Shown: piece by piece, positions 56,201 to 64,000 of the stretch
How the letters are laid out: every line of letters starts with the position of its first letter
Position numbering within the stretch: position 1 is the first letter of the stretch
Translations under genes and position numbers: made by a program
The notes under the pieces: generated by a model
The model's database searches: none
Told to the model about the DNA's origin: nothing
Seen by the model: only the letters and a program-made list of their open reading frames with translations
From: Plecoglossus altivelis
Taxonomy: Eukaryota; Chordata; Actinopteri; Osmeriformes; Plecoglossidae
DNA: 64,000 bases
NCBI GenBank assembly: GCA_036571765.1
Contig: BROE01000022.1
Location: 14,124,322-14,188,321, forward strand
Direction of reading: 5' to 3'

Positions 56201-59200
56201 AAGATGGCTCAGGCAGCTCCACTGGCACTCAGACCTGCAGAATTCCAAAGTGTTCCTTTAAAGCTAGTTTAGTAAATGTCACTGTCACAAACGTACAAAC
56301 GCAGCAAGTCATCAGGCATTGGACCCACTCTCGTTTATCAGCGACATGGCTTGGAGTCGCTACAACTGATGTCACTGATTCAGAAAGAGCAGCTGCCAAG
56401 TCTTTTCAACCACACAGTCAACATCGTTTTGGAAATAACTTGACAAGTCAAATAACTTACACTAAACACATTTCACAGAATGTCTTATAGCTTCTTTTAT
56501 ACCTTAAATTGATTATTTCAAGTACATGATTGTTCTCGCTTATTTAGGACATCTACAATTTTATAGAAAAGAACAAATCACACCACATTTACAACAAACT
56601 CACTAACCATGTTCCAGAACAAGTACTCAAAGGGGTTCGAAGTTTTCTAGTTATCAAGAGAATCTCAGAATTGACTGTTACCATTATCATCGTGTCGCAT
56701 ATGTGAGGTTAACTAGAAACAAATTAAAATTGCCCCTAGTGAATGGATGTGAGAGTGACTGGTTCTCTGTGTTAGCCCTGCGACTTTCTGGCCGCAGTCC
56801 AGGGTGTACCCTGCCTTTGGCCCAAAATTACTGGGGTAGGCTCCAGTCACCCGTGATCCCAAATTGTAACAAGCAGCATTGCATCCCTCCCAGGGATAGG
56901 CAGTTGAAAATGTATGTAGGTACGTATGTACGAGTAGTACATAATAGTTATTGCAAATAAGTAGTTATTGCAATAGAGTTCTGGATGAGCCAAATATCCC
57001 CCTGAATCATTTTGCAGATCCACATCTATATCCCCAAAAACATTGCTAATGATTATAAAAATTTCTTTCTGATGGTCCAATCCAAACACAGGAAGATTAG
57101 CAATCATGTGCAACAGTTCAAATAGTTCAAAAAGCGGGGAGACGATTACATCGGCTCAGCATAGGTAGCGTTTTCCTTAGCCAACTCCTTCATGACTAAC
57201 AGAGCGAGCTAGAAAAGCTAACATTTCCCGAACCCTGTGGGGAGGAGGGCCACAACATCAAGGCCACCAACAAAACTCAATAAAGATTATTCTTGCCCCG
57301 GCTTTAAGTTCTGGATATAAGCCACAACGGAACGAATGGCTTCACTTGCATCTTTTTCCGCCGCCATTACAGAACTACAATTCTTGCGCGCTACATCATT
57401 GTCATAGTTATCTGCCACTTCCTCTGTTCGCTGACTGGGCCTTCAGATGTCGGACAAAACCTAAGTGGGTAGATCAGTTCCAGACCTACTACGGAAGCAA
57501 AATCGAAATTGAGCGGAAGTATATAGGGCAGCAATGCCAGGCTACACAACATGATCAAAATACGCTTAAATGTGAACTCGTAGACACAGTAATTATAGCT
57601 GTAACCTATACATATGGTAATATTCCACCCACAGCACAGTACTGAAGGTGTCGCTTTCATTTGCGATTAGAACCAGCTAACTTCATGAGGCTTTTATAAT
57701 ATCTAAATTTGCGTTTTGTCTCTAATAAACGAACAACACTCATGGATTGCCATCCTGTTTTCTTTATTATCTGTAGCACTATACTTGTTAGATGTAAGAA
57801 CTGTAAACAATTATCACATCTTTGATGATGTTAATCCAAAACAGCTAGTTACCTGTTCGGGTTACCATGCCATGATTGTAAAAAATAGGATAATGTCTGT
57901 GCCCAACCTGCATATCATGCCACTTATCAAATAAGTCAATCAATCAATTACTGTAGTTGTAGAGGTTGTAAAAGGGGCAGGTGAAAGGCTCTTTTCTCAG
58001 TAGCGAATATAGTCAGTTAATGGTTTTGTTGTTAAACAAGGTAAATATGGATCCTGTGTCACTGAAGTTGAGCAACATCTATCCTCAAAATTTCAACAAA
58101 AGTGAAAGATATATTTTGAAGAGAAGGGCAGAAAGTTACCAATAAATTGGTGAGTCAAACCACACAGCAGCACTTTATCTATTGTATCATATCATTCTGA
58201 AATATATGTTTTACTGTTTATGGCCATGTGTCCCTATAGATGGTGAACACTATTACCAGTGCCACAAGAAGCATGATGAACAGCAGCGTCACCTTGAAAA
58301 AACTGTTCTCACTCCACAGAAGGCCAATTATCTCTGTGGAGTTCCCAGTGCCATTGGGGCTCACTGGAGTGGAAAAAACAATGCATGTGAAGAAACATGC
58401 ATCAATGGTATTACTGGCCTGGGATGAAGGCTGACAACACGAAATGGGTAAGTGGATCATTCATCCATATTTCTGTGGAGCCCATGAAAATATGTAGGCC
58501 ACGTATTTCATGTGTTCTCAATTGTTTTACTTGTATTAGTTTGCCCGGTGTGATAAGTGTCAGGAAAAGATTACCTCTATTAAGGAGAAAATCCAATAAA
58601 AACTCACAGACATTAATTATTTAATTAATTTTAACATGTTTGAATTGTGTTTATTGTTTTGAATTTGCCTTGGTAGAGTGAAACATCTAAAACATTTAGG
58701 GCAGGGGAGCTTAGAATCAGGTTGTAAAACACTGAATGTCACACTTTTGCTTATATTGAAAGTGTCTGCGCCATTTGAGCTGGTAGGGAAGGACCTGATT
58801 GGGAAACAAGTGCTCCCACAATAGACAACTATATACAGTATGTGTGTGTAACGGTGGACTACTTCACCAGATGGATCAAAGTGTATCCCTATTAAACAAA
58901 GAAGGCAGAGGAATTAATGGATTGCATCGTATACTTCTTTTACAAGTACGGTGCACCAAAACGAATCCTCACTGACCAGGACAATGAATTAGTCAACAAA
59001 GTAAGTTGACTTCTAAGATATAACATATAACTGTTTGGACTTTGCACAAATGACAACTAAATATTCGTCTTATTTCCTAAGGTATGGAAGGGAGGCCTAT
59101 TATCCGTCTCGAAATCCTGACAAGTTGCAGGTACAATTGCATTTCCCTGCAGTAGGATCTGATTTGACAACCACTTCTATTTACAGTGGGTACGTAAATT

Positions 59201-62200
59201 ATTCAGACCACTTTACATTTTTTACTCTGTTTCATTGCAGCCATTTGCCAGAATCAAAAAAGTTCATTTTATTTCTCATGAATGTACACTCAGCACCCCA
59301 TCTTGATAGAAAAAAAACTAACAATAATGTAGACCTAACCCCACATTTTGCTGTACAGTTCTTGGCCAGCATAGGCTCACCTAAATGGCAGATAATTTCT
59401 TACCCTTGACAAAGAAAGGTGCATCTCAAGCTCTGCAATACGCCGGCCAACACATCCCCGTACTCCAAAACCAAATGGAATTGAGCCAAATGGGTTTGGA
59501 CGATTCCGGCCATCTCGTAGCCACCGTTCTGGCTGAAACCTGCTTGGCTCTGGGAATGTTTTCTCATCATAGCTGATGGCATAGTGGCAGAGTGTAAAGG
59601 TAGTCTGAAAAAAATGAGGTACAAGGATATCATCCAAAGATTTTTGATTTTACAAAGGCTATCAGCTTACTTTTAAAAATTTCACTCAATGAGAGGAATG
59701 CAAATTATTGTGTAAAAAGGTTACAATTAAAATAGGAGCAGGGATTAATTAACAATAAACTAACTAATGTAAAATGTTGTTAGTACCAAAAACAATCTAA
59801 TCTAGGCCTGAAAATTTTATTTGAAAATCCTGTTGGCAATAGAAAGTATTAAAATTATCATTAACCCTGATGTTGTCCTGATGGCTCCATCGGACCGGGA
59901 CCTACAGCATGCACTAGAGCGGTTTGCAGCCGAGTGTGAAGCAGCCGGGATGGGAATCAGCCGTCAAACCTGAAATCTTGAGAACCAATGGGTTCACCCC
60001 TCGGACGGCCAAGAAGGTGGCTTGACTCCCCACTCTGGTGGTGGGGAGCCCTTGCCTTTAAAGTGGGAGGAGTTGCAAGTATCCCCTTCGGGTCATTGAG
60101 CTTCACGAGTGAGGCGAAAGCGAACTGAAGAACGTGAGATTGACAGCCGTAACGCGGATCGGTGCAGCGGCCGCAGTGATGCGGTCTCTGTAGCCCGGGC
60201 TCACGTCATCGTGAAAGAAGGCGCTTGAGCCGGAAGGCAAGCCTCTCAATTTTCCCGGTCGAAGCTTCTAAAACATCGTTCCACTCTCACCTATGGTCAT
60301 GAAATTTGGGTAATGACCGAAAGGACAGGATCGCGGATCCAGCTCACCCTAGCGGAACTCGGACAATGAGTTTTTCCTCACCGAGCAGGGTGGCTGGCTG
60401 CTCCCTTAGAGAATAGCACGGTGAAGGAGAAACCCTACTCGGATCACAACCACGGGAGGGAGCTCGGAAAGTAAGAGGCACTGCTCTTTCCCTCACAAGC
60501 GTTGAGACGGAAAGCCAGCTGAGCACGTGAAGACCTCGCGGCATTAGTGTACCTTCGCTGATAGCCTTTCCCACCTGGACGCCTCCCTCGGGAGGTGTTC
60601 CGGGCATAGTCCCTGGAGGGACCTCAACCTCTAAAAACCGTGCTGCTAACGCACTAACCGCCTAAATACCTAGATCCCCGTATAACCTGAACCATCCTCA
60701 ACTCCTATCCATCTACGATCCTATGAACACTTAACCCTAACGTTTCTAACACCTAATACCACCTAACCTATACTCCACTAAACTCCTAATTAACGTTCTA
60801 ACCCACTACTATAGTTATGTCCTCTATCCTTCTATACATTTTACTAATACTATGTTCGCTTATATATGTCTGCTCGGCGGCCACTGGAACACGCTAAGAG
60901 ACCCCCCCCCCCCACCTAAACCTTGATGCCCGTCCCGAGGGAGCTGGAGGAGAGTGTGCGTGGAAGAAGGAAGTCTGGGGGCCCTCTACCCCGCTCAGAC
61001 GTCGCTGCCTAACGCCCTGCGACCCAGCCCTCTCACAGAGCTAAGCGGAAGACAGTGGGATGGAATGAATGGATTAAACCCTCGTCCTATATTTGCATTA
61101 GTGCATTAGTGCATCACTTTACAAAGTCCGTCTTTGTTTTCAAACTCACCTTCTTGGGGAAATAATATCCACCAATAATTACATCATTTTCTGTCATGAG
61201 ACGTGCATTCATGGGGACCACAGGGTACATTCTGGTAAAAAGGATTTGCGTAATGCAATGCATTATAGGAATGTTTCACATTTAATGCATTATTACATAA
61301 CTTTTCAATTTTTGAATGATGTCTTATTTTCTAAACAAACATAGATTCTATGTGATTCTATAGTTATTGGTCCTCACCTCAGTGTTTCCTTAATGACAGC
61401 CTTGAGATATGGCATATGTGTTACATCATAAACTGAGGGGATGTCATATTTGGACACCTCCTGATAAAGGGTGTCCTGAACCTCAGGGTATTTGGACAGC
61501 AAGTACATAGCCCACATCATGGTGTTGGATGTCTTGAAACACAACAAAAATGTTTTATAAATCATCTACTCCCACAAGCAATCATTTATGAGTTACAAGG
61601 ATGGATGATCCATTTTCAAAGCTTACTAACCGTGTCCACTCCTGCTAGTAATAACTCAGCAATGCTGCCATACACATCCTTCTTGGTCATTTTGGTGTTG
61701 GAGAGAAGGTATGTTAAGTATTCTCCTTCCACCTCCTGGTTTTTGTCCACACGCCTCTGAATGACATCCATCTTCATGTCAATTAACCTTCCAGCTGTAA
61801 AACAGCAAATATGTTGAGCTTTTTCACTTAAAACACAAATTCACATTTGAACTAGTGACTACTCATGCTGCTGTTTGTGTTGAGTGGAGTTTGAGTTGGC
61901 TTTACTGTGTTCGACAACTTCAAATGTGTCCTTTCACTATCATTACTGACAGAATTTGAAGATGCCATCCCAGCCAGCAATGTAGCGCCCCCAGTAGGGC
62001 AGAAGGTTACGACTCCATCTAGGGAGAAGTAAAGCCACCATACTGTAGGAGAACATCTGAGCTATGGAATCAATGAAGTTCTGCGTCTCCTTTGGGATCT
62101 TGTCCTCCAAACAGCCAATCCGTGTCTCAAAAAGAATAGAGGAGATTCCTTCAAGAAATTAAAAGAATCCACATGTTACAATAATTTCAAAAATGACAAC

Positions 62201-62819
62201 AAACCCCGTAAAATATATTCCATTAAACTGTCAACATTCAAGGATTAAGCTAAATTCAGAGTTATTTGGATCTTCAATAAGTAAGTTCTAAGCACTCTCT
62301 TAGGATAATAATGCCATTGAACTAATTAGCAGATGGTCAGGAGTCTACGACACTTTCACATTCTAAATTGCACAACATCTTTTGCAACTCATCTTCACTT
62401 ACACTTACATTGTAAATAACACAACTCTATTTAATCTATTATAGTTTATTTTATCGTTTTTTGTTTATATGTTTTTGCACCTGACACCAACACAAATTCC
62501 TAGTACTGTAAGGTGCTCTTCGCGAACCCTTTGCTGTACCTGGCAATAAAAAGTTTTCTGATTCTGATCTAATGACATGCACTTTTGTTAATATTCCCCC
62601 TGTCAGTTTGTCTACACACCCTCCAAAGAAAATCGGTACAACTCATTTGACAGATTTGTCACCAGGTCTCCTGTGGGGCTGGTCTGACGCAAATGATTGA
62701 TTCTCTTGATCAGGTCAGTAACCACTTCGTTAACAGCATCTCCATACTGCACAGATTCCTTAGGATGTAGCAAGCGCTTGTTCAATACAGCCCGCAGTTT
62801 GTGCCATCTTTCCCCTTCC
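53179..62819 (-). CDS. cyp27a1: Mitochondrial cytochrome P450, CYP27 family (3' seven exons)
   Basis: CYP27A1-type enzymes are inner-mitochondrial sterol 27-hydroxylases of bile-acid and vitamin D metabolism that receive electrons from adrenodoxin. Exons in gene order: 62620-62819, 61951-62148, 61631-61794, 61378-61532, 61150-61231, 59404-59604, 53179-53298. Phases all fit, and about 373 of some 530 residues are visible. Motifs: I-helix ELLLAGVDTTSNT (AGxDTT), ExxR in KETLR, the PERW segment FPEPSRFQPERWLRDG, and the heme loop FGFGVRGCVGRRIAELEM with its Cys ligand. Human CYP27A1 has nine exons, so the first two are probably right of the window. Assignment to CYP27A rather than 27B or 27C rests on similarity and on proximity to villin, as in human 2q35. 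The last intron is 6.1 kb. No stops or frameshifts were seen in these exons. Confidence 0.85.
53545..54425 (+). mobile_element. RecQ-helicase-like repeat H, copy 3
   Basis: The plus-strand frame from 53684 reads MAAEKDASKTVHSVVLTLPN, then VQNLKPEQEESLLSFVGGHD and VVVLLPSG before a shift. This corresponds to the Q-motif region and Walker A of RecQ helicases. Further frames give VIVSPLFEQFEQL and, after 54038, DLQNDSGGYLTHPELY. It ends with gtttagtgtacctctgcaaa tggag. Collinear with copies 2 and 4. Followed at 54475 by tail repeat T. Confidence 0.72.
54475..54828 (+). repeat. Tail repeat T, copy 5
   Basis: Same order of blocks as 4131-4612: gtcagtggaatggtaccctg, ggcagacccgaaacaaccga, tcattccaacttgttgttta. 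It stops at gcagataccc, where a LINE 5' end begins. Confidence 0.7.
54829..55436 (+). mobile_element. LINE family A, 5' leader with large internal deletion
   Basis: Begins ctccttgaaccgccacctta acgtggtgg, runs through the GC-rich leader (accggggccccaccctggag) and then jumps near 55225 to the late endonuclease segment GVIGKNGPPNLNPSCVLLLD, FCASYSLSITITMFEHKGVH, CTWHQGTLGRRSMID. Reverse transcriptase and 3' end are absent. Confidence 0.8.
55437..56524. other. Unclassified repeat-like DNA in cyp27a1 intron
   Basis: Contains gtggtgtagtctacgtgata cgcag (about 55768), text often seen in fish repeats. No protein domain recognised in the open frames at 55869-56490. Confidence 0.35.
56525..57545 (-). 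mobile_element. RecQ-helicase-like repeat H, copy 4, split by a SINE-like insertion
   Basis: The minus strand reads MAAEKDASEAIRSVVAYIQN-type text, then SLLSFVGGLDVVALLPTGFG followed by KC. This is the best-preserved Walker A of the four copies. It continues with LLIFLCLDWTIRKKF, then a shifted DLQNDSGGYLAHPELYCNNY. Stops remain. The repeat is interrupted between about 56705 and 56990 by unrelated sequence containing the end of a SINE-like element. It resumes with gatgataatgg and ends at aatttaagg. Confidence 0.72.
56705..56990 (+). mobile_element. SINE-like fragment inserted in repeat H copy 4
   Basis: aaattgcccctagtgaatgg, gttagccctgcgactttctg, cagtccagggtgtaccctgc match 51740-51840; a cccagggatag/tacgtatgtacg tail follows. 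The insertion dates after the helicase-like repeat. The tRNA-like head is missing. Confidence 0.65.
58238..59135 (+). pseudogene. Ginger/gypsy-type integrase remnant with introns
   Basis: The plus strand encodes, in broken frames, LTGVEKTM (zinc-finger His region), then MHQWYYWPGMKADNTKW up to a gtaagt donor near 58448. After an acceptor near 58543 it reads CDKCQEKITSIKEKI. YYWPGM--D---WV--CDKCQ is the HHCC zinc finger of gypsy-type integrases. The core follows at 58768: APFELVGKDLIGKQ, VTVDYFTRWIKVYPY, KKAEELMDCIVYFFYKYGAP, KRILTDQDNELVNK, with Asp residues of the DDE core in TVDYF and LTDQ. Two stops lie in it. The piece YGREAYYPSRNPDKLQVQ at 59080-59135 follows after a possible intron. Introns point to a Ginger DNA transposon or GIN1-like gene rather than an LTR element. 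Confidence 0.7.
59183..59335 (+). mobile_element. Tc1/mariner-derived terminal sequence
   Basis: tacagtgggtacgtaaatta ttcagacc, then ttcattgcagccatttgcca and aatgtacactcagcacccca. This is a widespread fish Tc1-type terminal/non-autonomous sequence. No transposase. Confidence 0.6.
59404..59604 (-). CDS. cyp27a1: cyp27a1 heme-binding exon
   Basis: 67 codons in phase 0: TTFTLCHYAISYDEKTFPEP, SRFQPERWLRDG, NPFGSIPFGFGVRGCVGRRI, AELEMHLSLSR. The heme loop is FGFGVRGCVG. Acceptor ttttttcag, donor gtaaga. Confidence 0.93.
59868..61075 (+). mobile_element. LINE family A 3' part, heavily scrambled
   Basis: Starts identical to 18983-19060 (gatgttgtcctgatggctcc, tcggaccgggacctacagca), then follows 19080-19770 with dozens of small insertions and substitutions. 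Near 60640-60890 a block of about 250 bp very poor in G (many ccta/cctaac words) interrupts it. It ends agctaagcggaagacagtgg gatgg. The error pattern is unlike normal decay and suggests poor consensus quality. Confidence 0.75.
61150..61231 (-). CDS. cyp27a1: cyp27a1 exon after ExxR
   Basis: 27 codons after one split base: MYPVVPMNARLMTENDVIIG, GYYFPKK. Follows LKETLR in the family (LYPVVP-N-R). Acceptor ttaccag, donor gtgagt. Confidence 0.92.
61378..61532 (-). CDS. cyp27a1: cyp27a1 exon with ExxR
   Basis: Reads TSNTMMWAMYLLSKYPEVQD, TLYQEVSKYDIPSVYDVTHM, PYLKAVIKETLR. The last residue is split to the next exon. ExxR is E-T-L-R. Confidence 0.93.
61631..61794 (-). CDS. cyp27a1: cyp27a1 I-helix exon
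   Basis: Reads GRLIDMKMDVIQRRVDKNQE, VEGEYLTYLLSNTKMTKKDV, YGSIAELLLAGVDT. AGVDT-T is the oxygen-activating I-helix motif, split across the intron. Donor gttagt. Confidence 0.92.
61951..62148 (-). CDS. cyp27a1: cyp27a1 exon, D-F helix region
   Basis: Reads ISSILFETRIGCLEDKIPKE, TQNFIDSIAQMFSYSMVALL, LPRWSRNLLPYWGRYIAGWD, GIFKF. Matches the ILFE-RIGCL segment of CYP27A1. Donor gtcagt, chosen because it gives the correct phase. Confidence 0.92.
62400..62577 (+). mobile_element. LINE 3' tail fragment in cyp27a1 intron
   Basis: gtacctggcaataaaaagtt ttctgattctgatct is the ending typical of L2-type LINEs. The preceding text is AT-rich 3' untranslated sequence. No coding. Confidence 0.55.
62620..62819 (-). 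CDS. cyp27a1: cyp27a1 first visible exon (C-helix region)
   Basis: Reads EGERWHKLRAVLNKRLLHPK, ESVQYGDAVNEVVTDLIKRI, NHLRQTSPTGDLVTNLSNEL, YRFSLEG. The WHKLR segment corresponds to the heme-propionate-binding WxxxR of P450s. Acceptor ctccaag, donor gtgtgt. Confidence 0.9.
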
Positions 62820-63599
62820 CTTGGAGAAAACACGATATCAATAAATGCTTATTGTATCTTAAGATTGTACATTCAAATATATCAATTTTGTTTTCAGAGG
62901 GAACATTCTTTGGAAAACCAAATCCAAATATATCATTGCACAGTGTGTAACATGTTTTTTGTTCCTAGCTAGTAAGTGTTATTTTCTAACGTAGCCCTAT
63001 TGTATTTTGTTCTGTAAAAGCAATTAGCATTTCTATTTATTTTCTTTGAAATTGTATGATTCAAACTTTTCTAAATGTTTAGGTAATATTAACGTTGAGT
63101 TAAGAAATGAGTGAATATTCTTGTTCCTGTAAGGTAAAATAAAATATCCGTTTAGAGGTCAGGGTGAGAGGTCAAGGCAGGAAGAGGGGGCGAGAGAATG
63201 AGTGGAAGGAGGAGGTTTTTCTGAGCTAAGCACACTGCATGAATAGTTAAACTATTTTATTTGGTTGGTTGTGTTGTAGGTTGGATAGACTGCACGTACA
63301 GTGAGTTGAAAAGCACGTTAAAAGAAGTTTGCACTTTTACACCCCAACTTAGAAATATTAAAATGAAGAGAGTCAACTTTCAGCAGAAGCTGCAAGAATC
63401 TTTCTGCACACTTTAATATTTTCGAATTTCTCTCATTACTTCGTCCCAAGCAGGAAAATGTACTCTCAGACCTTTACATAGTTCATACAAATGTGCTATA
63501 AAAGTGTTTGATAAGAAACCTGACAGACATCATTATTGTCTTATAATTCAAAAACATGATCTCTTTACCTTTGAAAACTGTAATATTTCACAATTGTAG
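62820..63599. other. cyp27a1 intron, nothing recognised
   Basis: AT-rich. No exon matching the CYP27 amino-terminal part was found here, so it should lie right of 64000. Confidence 0.4.
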
Positions 63600-64000
63600 T
63601 TTAACGTATAAACGTTTTAATTATATTGCACCTCCACCATTAAAATATGTTTGTTTCATTGCACAATGATTCCATAAGACAGACAAGAGCCTTGTTAAGA
63701 GGTGACTGTGAAGCGCATTTTAGAAAAACAGATTTTGTACCATCTGCTTTTTTTGTAAAAGCTGTAAATAATTGGAATTGTGTACCAACTGATATTAGAC
63801 AGTTATGCAGTTTCAATTACATTTGAAAAGACAATTCAGGTCTGTGATCATTAATTATACAAGTTAATGATTTTCAAATATGTCTTTATACTTCTTGTAT
63901 TGTATTGTTTGATTTGTATTATTTTTTTTGTTGATAATTTGGTGTAATCCTGCCCAGGGACTGCAGATGAAATTTAGCTCTGTAGCTAATTCTGGGGGAA
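63600..64000 (+). mobile_element. LINE 3' end fragment
   Basis: The plus strand reads RQTRALLRGDCEAHFRKTDF, VPSAFFVKAVNNWNCVPTDI, RQLCSFNYI: a LINE carboxy-terminal segment of the V-G-WN-LP type. This is followed by cctgcccagggactgcagat gaaa, a common fish LINE 3' motif. It continues beyond the edge. Confidence 0.65.

Noticed and set aside
58182..58460. Independent host gene on either strand
   Set aside because: Explained by the integrase zinc-finger remnant; the minus-strand frame is its shadow.
60690..60830. Telomere-like ccctaa words
   Set aside because: Only isolated units in a G-poor, disordered block; no tandem array.

Overview
The window is vertebrate nuclear DNA, almost certainly from a teleost fish. 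Coding exons are short, have canonical GT-AG borders and are spread over long AT-rich introns. The interspersed repeats are typical of fish: Tc1/mariner, PIF-Harbinger, Ginger, L2-like and Rex1-like LINEs, and tRNA-headed SINE-like elements. I cannot name the species. No RNA genes, CRISPR arrays or prokaryotic features were seen.

Three host genes lie in a row, all on the minus strand. (1) Villin (vil1), coding exons between 487 and 10784. The start codon and the first seven coding exons (gelsolin repeats G1, G2 and the start of G3) are present and the gene runs off the left edge. Its second coding exon has a 2-base frameshift. (2) Integrin beta-2 (itgb2, CD18), 24447-38564. I could join 15 coding exons in phase into a complete 770-residue reading frame, from signal peptide to the NPLF/NPTF cytoplasmic tail. 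(3) A mitochondrial-type cytochrome P450 of the CYP27 family (cyp27a1-like), 53179-62819. The last seven coding exons are present and the amino-terminal exons lie beyond the right edge. VIL1 and CYP27A1 are also neighbours in human 2q35, so this is conserved synteny, here with itgb2 between them. The genes work in different settings: villin in brush-border actin, CD18 in leukocyte adhesion, CYP27A in mitochondrial sterol hydroxylation.

Most of the rest is mobile DNA. In the large villin intron (2208-10148): a Tc1 fragment, a RecQ-helicase-like repeat and a PIF-Harbinger derivative. Between villin and itgb2 (10.8-24.4 kb): a second helicase-like repeat, a second Tc1 family, a LINE with an inverted 5' end, and a tyrosine-recombinase remnant. 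In itgb2 introns: Rex1-like and other LINE fragments and a long AT palindrome. Between itgb2 and cyp27a (38.6-53.2 kb): a 5' LINE fragment, a Tc1 element with both ends, a broken L2-like LINE, a microsatellite, a second Harbinger end, a Rex1-like 3' end and a SINE-like element. In the last cyp27a intron (53.3-59.4 kb): two more helicase-like repeats, another LINE 5' end and a degenerate intron-containing Ginger/gypsy-type integrase. The next intron holds a heavily scrambled LINE copy that may be an assembly artefact.

The least explained signal is the helicase-like repeat. Four copies carry a degenerate RecQ-like motif (LLPTGFGK in the best copy), and three of them are joined to the same roughly 350-bp tail sequence, which suggests one composite mobile element.
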